Positions 33,095 to 41,375 of a stretch of 64,000 nucleotides of DNA are shown one piece after another. The stretch lies in the NCBI RefSeq assembly GCF_003002925.1, contig NZ_PVTK01000001.1, forward strand, positions 744,001-808,000, read 5' to 3'. The position numbers and the translations under genes are program-made. The stretch's first letter is position 1; every line of letters begins with the position of its first letter. The DNA is from Vreelandella songnenensis. GTDB taxonomy: Bacteria; Pseudomonadota; Gammaproteobacteria; Pseudomonadales; Halomonadaceae. Below the pieces are notes generated by a model. That model did not search any database. It saw only the letters and a list, made by a program, of their open reading frames with translations, and had not been told where the DNA came from.

Positions 33095-35041
33095 ATGAGT
33101 TTGACCAGCGACCAGATGGAACTGCGCGAAGACGATATCCGCAAACACTATGCCGCCGCGACGGCCATGCTGGACGGTATCGACCACACCCCGCGCATCG
33201 CCAAACCCCAGGCTGCCCCCGCCGAAGCGGCCTCCGAACGCTCGCCGGGCATTGGCCATACCCGGCGGATGCGCTCCACCACCCCGGGGCTCGCAACCCG
33301 TTCCACGGCACGCCCGCAGGGCGTTCACCTGCGCGCGCGCATCGAGGATACAGAGGAGGAAGATCCGCTTATCTCGCCTCTTCAGGCAACGGCGCTGCAT
33401 CAGCTTCGCCGTGCGCTGGCCATTGCTCTTGCCGTTGGCGATAACTATGCCAACGCCTCGGGTCTTGCCGAGCTGAAACGTGCCAATCTGGCCGGCACTC
33501 TGGACGCCGGACGCAAGCGCGAGTTCAGCGAGCTGTTAGCCGGTGAGTCTCTTGCTGTAATGCACGTGTTCGCCAACGCCAGCGCCTATTTGCTGGCGCC
33601 ACACATTGGTGAGGTCAATGTCGAGATCGGCGAAGTCGAAGAACTGCTCACCGATAATGCCCCGCTGGCGCTCAACGGCGTTCTGTGGGAACTTGACCAG
33701 ACCCTGGCCCAGCACGCCACCGATGAGCCACGACTGCTGGCCACGCTGGGCGCCTTTGCCGAACAGTGCATGGAGAAAGTTGCCCTACGGGCGCAAAATG
33801 CTCCCCGGCTTGCAGCTTTCACCGACGCGGCATGGCACATCGAGTCGGACGACCTGACCCTGCGCGGCTTTGAGCCCGCCACCAAGGCCAAGTCGACAAC
33901 GCTGACCATGTCATTCAAAAAGCCCCACGAAGTAGTCGGCAACCATATCGCCAAGTACCAGTCGCTGCGCCTGTCCAAGATGATCATGGCCTACGACTTC
34001 GAACGGCGACTCAATCCCTTTGCCGAGCTTGGCGGGTTCATCTTCACCTTCATGGGCGACGGCAAGCCCGGCACAGGTAAGACGACGCTGATCCAGATGA
34101 TGGCGGGGCTTTTGAACGACTACTGCCAGGTAGCCGGCTACCCGTTTCGCTACCAGAACTTTGGTATCGACAACATCGACAGTTACCAGGGTAAATCCGG
34201 CCAGAACGCCAAATCTTTCATCAACAATCTGATGGACCCGAGCGTTATCGGTTTCGGCACGGTGGACGATATCGATCAGATTGCCGGAAAACGGGGCGAT
34301 AGCCACTCCTCGGCCGGTCAGCAAGAGGTGACGGCCGTGCTGATGGATGCCTTTGCCGGCGCCAATACGGTGGTGCGCGGCAACTGCACGTTCGGCATGT
34401 TCTCCAATTATCCGGAAAACGTCGACGATGCCCTGCGCCAGCGCTCCGGCGCACGCTTTCTGGTCGATGGGCCGCAGACCCGTGATGACTACATCGACGT
34501 CCTCCACCTGCTGCTTGGCAAGGGTGCCGACTTGCCACTGGGCGACCACGACCTCTACGCCGCTCAGGAGATTCAAAAAGCCGTTGCCAAGTCATTCGAT
34601 GCCCATAGCCGTCCGCAGGAAGAGCGGCTCCTGAATGTGTTTGACAAGGTCCACTCCCGGGTGGGCGAGCTCGACAACATCGCCAAGCTGGGCACCTATC
34701 TGAAAGCCATTCAGGAGGCCGATGAGCGCTTTACCGGCCGGGCGATCAAGAATATTACCGACGCGGTCAAGGTGCGTTCCATGGACTTCGAACTGCCCGA
34801 CGAGTGGATGGAGCATCCGGAGCTGTTTCTGCACCGGGACTATGATACCAAGCTTGGCATGATCAAGGAGCTGCGCCAGCCCATCACCGCCGAGATGGTG
34901 CTTCAGGAGATCAACCGCTACGCCGACAGCGAGTTCCGCTATTCAGGCAAGTCCGACGAAGCGGCTATCGAGCGGATGGTCCGTGACATGGGGCTGCAGG
35001 AGCAAGCCAAGCGACGCTATCTGCAGGGAGCCAACCCATGA
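33095..35041 (+). CDS. Vps4/katanin-like classic AAA+ ATPase with large N-terminal region
   Basis: The 648 residues have an N-terminal region of about 300 residues without recognised domain (Pro/Ala/Arg-rich at 30-80), then one AAA module. Walker A is GKPGTGKT (323-330); a pore-loop-like SYQGKSGQNAKSF (363-375) matches the KWxGESEK region of Vps4-class enzymes; Walker B is VIGFGTVDDIDQIAGKR (384-400); the second region of homology reads FSNYPENVDDALRQRSGARF (436-455) with sensor-1 N438 and candidate arginine fingers R448/R450. The usual Walker B glutamate is aspartate (D391-D392). GAGGA precedes the ATG. The stop overlaps the next gene by 4 bases. The ATPase call is secure; function is unknown. 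Confidence 0.9.
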   Translation: MSLTSDQMELREDDIRKHYAAATAMLDGIDHTPRIAKPQAAPAEAASERSPGIGHTRRMRSTTPGLATRSTARPQGVHLRARIEDTEEEDPLISPLQATALHQLRRALAIALAVGDNYANASGLAELKRANLAGTLDAGRKREFSELLAGESLAVMHVFANASAYLLAPHIGEVNVEIGEVEELLTDNAPLALNGVLWELDQTLAQHATDEPRLLATLGAFAEQCMEKVALRAQNAPRLAAFTDAAWHIESDDLTLRGFEPATKAKSTTLTMSFKKPHEVVGNHIAKYQSLRLSKMIMAYDFERRLNPFAELGGFIFTFMGDGKPGTGKTTLIQMMAGLLNDYCQVAGYPFRYQNFGIDNIDSYQGKSGQNAKSFINNLMDPSVIGFGTVDDIDQIAGKRGDSHSSAGQQEVTAVLMDAFAGANTVVRGNCTFGMFSNYPENVDDALRQRSGARFLVDGPQTRDDYIDVLHLLLGKGADLPLGDHDLYAAQEIQKAVAKSFDAHSRPQEERLLNVFDKVHSRVGELDNIAKLGTYLKAIQEADERFTGRAIKNITDAVKVRSMDFELPDEWMEHPELFLHRDYDTKLGMIKELRQPITAEMVLQEINRYADSEFRYSGKSDEAAIERMVRDMGLQEQAKRRYLQGANP

Positions 35042-36303
35042 AACGCCTGATCGACAAGGGGTTGATGTTTGGCAACTTGTTATACGTCGGCTCCCCGGCG
35101 CTTGTAGAGCGCTACGCCCGCGCACTCAAGCACCTCACCGGCCACACCACCGCGCTTGACGAATTCCATATCGATATCTCCGGCTACTCGCCGGAGATCG
35201 GCGATGAGCTGGAAGACCATTATTACCTCAATCATGGCGGTGTGAACCGGCAGTTCATCCTGCTCTCTACTGAACAGAAGTTCTGCCCGCTGCTCAACGC
35301 CCACTTCTCCACCAGCCACGATATCCTCAAGCGCTTCATGGAGGCCAACGAGCGCCAGCTGTTTGCGCTGATGGCCACCGATGCCGTGGCGGGGGAGCTC
35401 GAGAACTCGGTACTGGGCGTCGACTCCCCGGAGCAACTGTTCGATATTCGTCGGATTGTCATTGAAGCTGACACGACTACCGGTACCATCAAGGAATCAG
35501 CGCGCCTGGAAACAATGATCGACCGCTTCATGCAGGAGGAGGACAGCTGGTTCGACGATGAACTGATCGAGGCGATGGTGACAAGCGCCAAGCGCACCGG
35601 CAACATCACCCGCAACCCTCTGTCGCTTGAGCACCAAGCATTTGAGCAGAAGAATTTCTGGACAGCCCACTTTGGAGGACTCTATCTTTTTCAGGATGCG
35701 GACAGCTCGGCGCTGATTGCCAGTCGCGAAAAGCCACAGGGGCGATTTCCCGTCAAACGCATCTTGAGCCTTGGCGAGCGCAAGAAGATTGGCGAGTTTC
35801 TTCAGGAGAATCAGCTTGCCGAACCCATCGTTAAAGTTCGCGGCGCCGATGAGGCCCAGATTCTGCGCCAGAAAATGACCTTTGTACTGGCAGAGACACT
35901 AGTCAACAAGGGTATGGATGTCGCAGGCCTCTCCTACGCCGACGTGCGCCGCCTTGCCGCCCGTTACACCGATGATCTCCCTCCGGAGTACGAGGGCCTG
36001 GCCGCCATGGTGCGATGGGCTGAAACCCGCGGCGCTCGCCCCAAAATCGGCCTGGATGACCCGAGCTACTTTTATCTAATGCGGGCAACCCATGGCCCAG
36101 ATAGAGATCTGGTCAACATGCTGCTGGCCGAACTCTCGCCGCTGGATATGCGCCAGCTCTATATTTGCCACAAGAACGAGTTTTACCGCCAATACCGTGA
36201 CTGGCCCGACGCCAAGAAAGCCTACTGCGTCGACTTTCTGGCGCGGGAATACGTCGATAACAAAGCGGGGGCTCGCGCCTATCTGTTTGGCGATGAGGAA
36301 TAA
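35038..36303 (+). CDS. Conserved protein of unknown function translationally coupled to the AAA+ ATPase
   Basis: The 421-residue protein has no membrane segment or signal peptide. It begins MKRLIDKGLMFGNLLYVGSP and contains FHIDISGYSPEIGDELEDHYYLN, FILLSTEQKFCPLLNAHFS and a helical C-terminal half. I have an unverified impression that it belongs to a DUF family seen beside AAA ATPases in alphaproteobacteria (possibly DUF6638). Its ATG overlaps the ATPase stop by 4 bases, so the two proteins are probably made in step and may form a complex. No catalytic motif stands out. Confidence 0.87.
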   Translation: MKRLIDKGLMFGNLLYVGSPALVERYARALKHLTGHTTALDEFHIDISGYSPEIGDELEDHYYLNHGGVNRQFILLSTEQKFCPLLNAHFSTSHDILKRFMEANERQLFALMATDAVAGELENSVLGVDSPEQLFDIRRIVIEADTTTGTIKESARLETMIDRFMQEEDSWFDDELIEAMVTSAKRTGNITRNPLSLEHQAFEQKNFWTAHFGGLYLFQDADSSALIASREKPQGRFPVKRILSLGERKKIGEFLQENQLAEPIVKVRGADEAQILRQKMTFVLAETLVNKGMDVAGLSYADVRRLAARYTDDLPPEYEGLAAMVRWAETRGARPKIGLDDPSYFYLMRATHGPDRDLVNMLLAELSPLDMRQLYICHKNEFYRQYRDWPDAKKAYCVDFLAREYVDNKAGARAYLFGDEE

Positions 36304-36351
36304 GCGAGGCGGCGCGTGTGCTTGAGGTAATCATCTGACAAGGGGGCCAGC

Positions 36352-36618
36352 ATGCTGCACTTCATGCGCTTGGTCGTCATTTTTATCATGACGCTTGCCG
36401 TGCTGTATAACGCGCTGACATTTTATATGCGCACATGCCAGCGCTGGCGATTGAAGCGTCTCTGGCAGCACGAGCGCCCAGCGCTGGACCAGGCCACTTT
36501 TGTCAAACGCAGAATGGCTGAGTTCGAAGACTCTTTCAAACGCAAGCTGGCCCACTTGGTGTACGTGACCCCGCCAAGCGCCATCGTGCTCATCATCTAC
36601 GTGATCAACTTTATGTGA
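36352..36618 (+). CDS. Small two-helix membrane protein, AAA+ cluster
   Basis: This 88-residue protein has two hydrophobic segments, about residues 4-24 (LVVIFIMTLAVLYNAL) and 70-87 (PPSAIVLIIYVINF), with a charged, helical, basic loop between (CQRWRLKRLWQHERPAL..., KRRMAEFEDSFKRKL). A hairpin topology with the loop in the cytoplasm fits the positive charges. No family is recognised. A G-rich ribosome site precedes the ATG, 48 bases after the previous gene, and the DUF1523 gene follows after 10 bases. It may anchor the soluble cluster proteins to the inner membrane. Confidence 0.78.
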   Translation: MLHFMRLVVIFIMTLAVLYNALTFYMRTCQRWRLKRLWQHERPALDQATFVKRRMAEFEDSFKRKLAHLVYVTPPSAIVLIIYVINFM

Positions 36619-36628
36619 GGCGACCCTG

Positions 36629-37282
36629 ATGGTCTATTTAAAATGGTTTTTCCTGCTGGTCGTGTGGACGCTGATCGGGGCATTTTTGCACTACAGCCTG
36701 CCCCGCCACGATGTGGTGAGAATTGTGAACACCTATGAAGAGCGTATCGACCTAGATACCTGGACGCGCATCTTCTGGTCAGACCCCACCGAACAAGCCA
36801 AGACGCTGGTCAACCGTGATGTAAAATTCATTCAGGGGGTACGCCCCAACGGCAACAGCATCGTCTACCGCAATGAAGACACCGGATGGGGATGGCCGCC
36901 CTACTTCAAATTCGACACGGCCAACCTGCATACTGAAGCGAGCGATTCCATCTCGGCCCGCGACAATCCGCGCTGGGTCAGCGTCACCTATTTTGGCTGG
37001 CGCAACTTGTTTTTCACCATTTTCCCCAATGCGATCTCCATTACCCCTGTGGATGGCCCTGACGATAAGCCGTTCAACTGGTTCACGACGCTGTTTCTGA
37101 TCGTGTTTGGTGGCAGCGTGGGCTACGGCTACTACTGCTGGCGGCGCTTTCGTCGCAACCGGATCACACCAGCGCTTGAAGGAGTAGGAGATAATTTCAG
37201 TGCCGCTGGAGAGGCGTTCAGTCAGAAACGCGGCCGTTTTCAAGCCTGGTTGGATACCTGGAAGAGCAAGAAAAGGCGCTAA
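36629..37282 (+). CDS. DUF1523 family membrane protein, last gene of the AAA+ cluster
   Basis: The 217-residue protein has an N-terminal membrane helix (about 3-22), a central domain of about 125 residues, a second membrane helix (about 150-170, TLFLIVFGGSVGYGYYCW) and a basic cytosolic tail. The central segments VVRIVNTYEERID, NRDVKFIQGVRPNG, YRNEDTGWGWPPYFKFDTANL and SIFPNA-like FTIFPNAISITPVD match the DUF1523 family as I know it. With this topology the conserved domain is periplasmic. Function is unknown. It closes the six-gene cluster and converges on doeX. Confidence 0.85.
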   Translation: MVYLKWFFLLVVWTLIGAFLHYSLPRHDVVRIVNTYEERIDLDTWTRIFWSDPTEQAKTLVNRDVKFIQGVRPNGNSIVYRNEDTGWGWPPYFKFDTANLHTEASDSISARDNPRWVSVTYFGWRNLFFTIFPNAISITPVDGPDDKPFNWFTTLFLIVFGGSVGYGYYCWRRFRRNRITPALEGVGDNFSAAGEAFSQKRGRFQAWLDTWKSKKRR

Positions 37283-37305
37283 CGAAAAGCGCTACTGCCT
37301 CTATC

Positions 37306-37776
37306 TCAGTCGACGAGTTCAATAGGCAGTGGTGCCCGCTTGACCGTCTTGGTCACGATATAGGTGCAGTAACGTTCGATGCCCACCTCCGACACCAGCC
37401 AAGCGTCCATTAACCGCTGGTAGCTGTCGATGCTGCGGGCTTCGAACTTCACCAGATAATCGACCCCGCCGCCGACCGCCACGCACTCGGTGACGTCCGG
37501 GGTTTCCATCACCAGCGCTTCAAAACGCGCAAAGCTTTCGGCGTTGTGCGCTTTCAGCTCGATCTGCACCCACACCGGATTACGCGGCACCAGCACATCG
37601 GCATTGATACGTGCGGTGTAGCCCTCGATGACCCCGGCCTTTTCCAGGCGCTTGACGCGCTCCCAGCAGGGGCTGATCGACAGGTTGATCGCCTCGGCCA
37701 GTCGGGACTTGGTGATGCGCCCGTCCCGGGAGAGGATAGCGAGAATGTTCAGATCATAGCGGTCAAGTTTCATCAT
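37306..37776 (-). CDS. doeX: Lrp/AsnC-type regulator of ectoine degradation, DoeX
   Basis: This 156-residue protein has the Lrp/AsnC plan: helix-turn-helix (YDLNILAILSRDGRITKSRLAEAINLS, SPCWERVKRLEKAG) and RAM domain (VDYLVKFEARSIDSYQRLMD). It starts 8 bases after the doeB stop, with its GGAGG ribosome site inside the end of doeB, as in the doeABX operon of Halomonas elongata. DoeX there binds the promoter region of the ectoine-degradation genes. The ATGATG start could be either codon. Co-occurrence with doeA and doeB makes the assignment strong. Confidence 0.92.
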   Translation of the reverse strand: MMKLDRYDLNILAILSRDGRITKSRLAEAINLSISPCWERVKRLEKAGVIEGYTARINADVLVPRNPVWVQIELKAHNAESFARFEALVMETPDVTECVAVGGGVDYLVKFEARSIDSYQRLMDAWLVSEVGIERYCTYIVTKTVKRAPLPIELVD

Positions 37777-37784
37777 GCCTGGGG

Positions 37785-38801
37785 CTACGCCTCCAGGCGG
37801 TCGACAACGTCGGCAATCACCGCAATGGTGTCGCCCATGTTGACCAGCGCCGGGGCACGGCGCGCGATCAGAATGCCATCGCGCTCGGCGCGGTAGGCCA
37901 CCGGCTCGCTGCCCGTGCGGGTCATGTCATAAACGTAGGCCAGCACCTGCCCCTGGGTCACGGCATCGCCCAGCGCCACGGTCAGCTCCAGCACCCCGGT
38001 GTGCTGGCTCTGCACGTAGCAGCTGGCGTCCGGCATATCGAGATAGACCTGACCACCTTCCGGCATGGCTACCTCGCCCTCCATCAGCCCGTAATGGATC
38101 AGAAAATTGCGCACGCCGCGCTCGGTGATCGCCATGCTCTGGGGCGTGGAGGTGCCGCCACCGCCCAGTTCGGTGGCCACGAATACCTTGCCCTGGCGCT
38201 CGCAGGCCGTGTCAAACAGCTTTTCGGCGTCGAGCTCGAACATCACCATGGCGTAGGGCGCGCCAAACGCCTTGGCGCCGTCAAGCGCGGCCTGCTGTTG
38301 GGCCTTGTCATCGAGCACATGCGAGGCGCCAAAAGGCAGAATATCCAGGGTGCGCCCGCCGGAGTGCAGATCCAGCACCACGTCACTCATGGGCACCAGT
38401 ACGCGGGTGAAGTAGTCGGCAATCTGCAGCGTCACGCTGCCGTCGGGGTCGCCGGGGAAGCTGCGGTTGAGGTTGCCCTTATCCATGGGCGAGGTGCGTG
38501 CGCCTGCCATCACCGCCGGGGTATTCATGCAGGGCACGATGATGACCCGCCCGCTGACGTCTTGCGCTTTCAGCGCATTGGCAAGCTTGAGTAGCGAGGT
38601 AATGCCCTCGTACTCGTCACCGTGGTTGCCGCCGGTCAGAAGTGCTGTAGGGCCGTCGCCATTCTTGACCACCGTGATCGGGATCATTACCGCGCCCCAG
38701 GCAGAAATATCGGTCGAGATGGGCAGCTTCAGAAAGCCGTGCTGCACACCGTCAGCATCAAAATCGACGGTCGCGGAAATCGGGCTCGGTCGCAGGGTCA
38801 T
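37785..38801 (-). CDS. doeB: N-alpha-acetyl-L-2,4-diaminobutyrate deacetylase DoeB
   Basis: DoeB removes the acetyl group from N-alpha-acetyl-diaminobutyrate, the second step of ectoine breakdown. The 338-residue protein is of the AstE/AspA zinc carboxypeptidase-like family: zinc ligands in LLTGGNHGDEYEG (H60, E63) and VVLDLHSGG (H146), plus NLNRSFPGDPDGS. ATELGGGG and the C-terminal beta-rich domain fit the succinylglutamate-desuccinylase group. GAAGGA precedes the ATG. It lies 18 bases after doeA and 8 bases before doeX, the H. elongata order. Confidence 0.94.
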   Translation of the reverse strand: MTLRPSPISATVDFDADGVQHGFLKLPISTDISAWGAVMIPITVVKNGDGPTALLTGGNHGDEYEGITSLLKLANALKAQDVSGRVIIVPCMNTPAVMAGARTSPMDKGNLNRSFPGDPDGSVTLQIADYFTRVLVPMSDVVLDLHSGGRTLDILPFGASHVLDDKAQQQAALDGAKAFGAPYAMVMFELDAEKLFDTACERQGKVFVATELGGGGTSTPQSMAITERGVRNFLIHYGLMEGEVAMPEGGQVYLDMPDASCYVQSQHTGVLELTVALGDAVTQGQVLAYVYDMTRTGSEPVAYRAERDGILIARRAPALVNMGDTIAVIADVVDRLEA

Positions 38802-38819
38802 GATAAATCCTTCAATTGG

Positions 38820-40019
38820 TTACTTGACGAACAGCTGACGCGGGAAGTTGGCAAGCGTCTCGCAGCCCGTTTCGGTGATCAGGATGCTTTCGGTAATCTC
38901 CAGGCCCCAGTCCTCCACCCAGAGTCCTGGCATGAAGTGAAACGTCATGCCGGGTTTCAGAATCGACTCATCCGAGGGCCGCAGGCTCATGGTGCGCTCG
39001 CCCCAGTCCGGCGGGTAGGAAATCCCGATGGGGTAGCCGCAGCGCGCCCCGCCCCGATCAAAGCCGTACTTGTCCATCGCCGCCCCCAGGGCCATGGCGA
39101 TATCCGCGGTGCGATTGCCAGGCTTGGCCACCGCCAGACCGTTTTCGATGCCTTCCAGCAGGGCGGACTCTGCGCGAATGAAATCGATCGGCGGGCGCCC
39201 TAGAAACACGGTGCGCGACATCGGTGCGTGGTAGCGCTTGAACACCCCGGCAATCTCGAAAAACGTACCCTCGCCTTCGCGAAACGGCGTGTCGTCCCAG
39301 GTCAGGTGCGGGGCCGCTGCATCCTTGCCGGTGGGCAGCATGGGTACGATGGCGGGGTAATCGCCGCCATGCACCTTGCCGTTCTCGTCCACAAAACCTT
39401 CGATGCCGACGCGGTAGATTTCCGAGACCAGCTTGCTCTTGGGCAGGCCAGGCTCGATCACTTCCAGGATGCGCGAGTGCATGCCCTCGACAATCTTGCC
39501 GGCCACCCGCATGTAGGCAATTTCCTGAGGCGACTTGATCGCCCGGCACCAGTTCACCAACGCATTGGCGTCGATGAAGCGGGCGTGGGGCAGCTCGCGC
39601 AGAAGGCTCTGGTAGGCCTTGGCAGAGAAGTAGTAGTTGTCCATCTCCATGCCCACCACGCCGGTATGCCAGCCCCGGTCAGGCAGAATCGACTGGGCCA
39701 GATAGTCCATGGGGTGCATGTCCGGATTCTGGACGTAGTAATCCGGGTAATAGGTGATGTTGGATGGATCGATCCAGCAGGTGCGCAGCGCCCCGTTGGC
39801 ATCCATACGTCGGCCAAACCACACCGGCTCGCCTTCAAGGCCAACCAGTACGCACTGGTGAACATAGAATGACCAGCCGTCATAGCCGGTCAGCCATGCC
39901 ATGTTGGAAGGGTCGCTGACGATCAGTACATCAATGCCGCGGCCGGCCATTTCAGCGCGCACCTTCCACAGGCGGCTTGCATACTCTTCACGCGTAAAGG
40001 GCAGGGAAACCTGAGTCAT
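38820..40019 (-). CDS. doeA: Ectoine hydrolase DoeA
   Basis: DoeA opens the ectoine ring to N-acetyl-diaminobutyrate. The enzyme has the creatinase/M24 peptidase fold: IDVLIVSDPSNMAWLTGYDGWSFYVHQ at the N-terminus and HGGDYPAIVPMLPTG, YHAPMSRTVFLG, GYPIGISYPPDWGERTMSL and FHFMPGLWVEDWGLEITES in the C-terminal domain. I start it at 40019, giving 399 residues, close to the known enzyme; an in-frame start at 40037 adds six residues. It is first in a doeA-doeB-doeX operon. The later steps (doeC, doeD) are not adjacent. Confidence 0.94.
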   Translation of the reverse strand: MTQVSLPFTREEYASRLWKVRAEMAGRGIDVLIVSDPSNMAWLTGYDGWSFYVHQCVLVGLEGEPVWFGRRMDANGALRTCWIDPSNITYYPDYYVQNPDMHPMDYLAQSILPDRGWHTGVVGMEMDNYYFSAKAYQSLLRELPHARFIDANALVNWCRAIKSPQEIAYMRVAGKIVEGMHSRILEVIEPGLPKSKLVSEIYRVGIEGFVDENGKVHGGDYPAIVPMLPTGKDAAAPHLTWDDTPFREGEGTFFEIAGVFKRYHAPMSRTVFLGRPPIDFIRAESALLEGIENGLAVAKPGNRTADIAMALGAAMDKYGFDRGGARCGYPIGISYPPDWGERTMSLRPSDESILKPGMTFHFMPGLWVEDWGLEITESILITETGCETLANFPRQLFVK

Positions 40020-40182
40020 CGGGCAACTCGCCATCAAAGATCACTAAGTACCGATGCGCGTTTGTATTACGCCAAGCACCGAGCCACAGGATCGACCTGG
40101 ATTGCCGCTTGAGGGCCGCCAACGTCGTCTTAGCCCGATACTAGCACCACCCCTTGGTTGCGGGTCAAAGCCTTTATGCACC

Positions 40183-41193
40183 TCAGGCCGTCTGATCCTT
40201 CAGGCGGCTGCGCAAAAGCTCGAGCACGGCGCGCTCATCCGGGCCGATCAACTGCTCCTTTTCAAGCTCCTGCTCCACCAGCTGGCGGAAATGCTCAAGG
40301 GTGCGGCCATCCAGGTAGCTTTCGACCACGCGGGGGTCGATATAGCTGGCCTTGGCAATGCTCGGGGTATTGCCCAAGGACTTGGCCACCCGCTCTACCG
40401 CCTGGCGCACGTTTTTCTGGCTGATGCTTTCGTCTTCGCCAATGCCCAGCTCTTCAAGCGCCAGCGCCGCGATAGAGGTTCCCGCCCAGGTACGAAAATC
40501 CTTGGCACTGAACTCCTCGCCCATGACTTCGTGGATATACGCATTGAGCTCGGTGCTATCCACCCGCACCTTGTTACCCTCGCTATCGAAATACTTGAAA
40601 ATCTCGTAGCCGGGTATGTCATCGAGCTCGGCGACCACCTGAGCAAGCTTGGCGTCCTCCACGACCCGATGCTGGTGCTGGCCGCTTTTGCCCTGGTAGT
40701 CGAAGATCAGTTCGTCGCCGTCGATGGTGAGGTGCTTGGAGCGCATGGTAGTCAGCCCGTAGGAGTCGTTCTCGCGCCGGTAGCGCTCACTGCCCGGGCG
40801 AAAGTAGGCGCTGTCGATCAGTCGCACCATGCAGGCCAGCACTTTTTCCCGCGGCATGCCGTCAAGCGTCAGGTGCTGCCCGGTGATACGGCGCATGGTG
40901 GTCAGCCGCTGGGCAAAATCCACGATGCGATCAAATTTCTTTGCCTCGCGGGCTTCGCGCCATTTTGGGTTGTAGATGTACTGCTTGCGTCCGGCATCGT
41001 CGCGCCCCACGGCGTAGATATGGTGGCGGCGGTTGAGGGTTATCTCCACCTCACGCCAGGCCGGCGGAATGGCCAGCGAGTCGATCCACTCCCGCCAGCT
41101 CGCATCGCGTAGCGTGTTGCCGGAAGCCGTTCGATAGGTGAAGCCCTTGCCGCATCGATGGCGGGTGACCTTGCGCGGTGAAACTGGTGACAT
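40183..41193 (-). CDS. DNA topoisomerase IB (poxvirus type)
   Basis: This 336-residue enzyme relaxes supercoiled DNA through a 3'-phosphotyrosyl intermediate. Catalytic residues are recognisable: R132 in YFRPGSERY, K169 in DYQGKSGQ, R234 in SAKDFRTWAGT and the nucleophile Y284 in SIAKASYIDPRVV. The N-terminal WIDSLAIPPAWREVEI and HHIYAVGRDDAGRKQYIYNPKWRE are family hallmarks. It stands alone on the minus strand, upstream of doeA but 164 bases away. Bacterial members are sporadic accessory topoisomerases of unclear role. Confidence 0.94.
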   Translation of the reverse strand: MSPVSPRKVTRHRCGKGFTYRTASGNTLRDASWREWIDSLAIPPAWREVEITLNRRHHIYAVGRDDAGRKQYIYNPKWREAREAKKFDRIVDFAQRLTTMRRITGQHLTLDGMPREKVLACMVRLIDSAYFRPGSERYRRENDSYGLTTMRSKHLTIDGDELIFDYQGKSGQHQHRVVEDAKLAQVVAELDDIPGYEIFKYFDSEGNKVRVDSTELNAYIHEVMGEEFSAKDFRTWAGTSIAALALEELGIGEDESISQKNVRQAVERVAKSLGNTPSIAKASYIDPRVVESYLDGRTLEHFRQLVEQELEKEQLIGPDERAVLELLRSRLKDQTA

Positions 41194-41375
41194 GGCAATT
41201 TCCCTTTACCGTGATCGTCGCTTTACAGCGTAGGCCAGACTTTTGATTTCTTCGCCCTCGCCAAGTCGGTAGATGAAAATTAGTAGATAGCAAGCAGTAC
41301 GTTACGACTTGCAGCACACGCGGGAGGTCGCCCATGATAGTGACTCAATCGCGTAACCATGCCTGTGGAGGCGAG

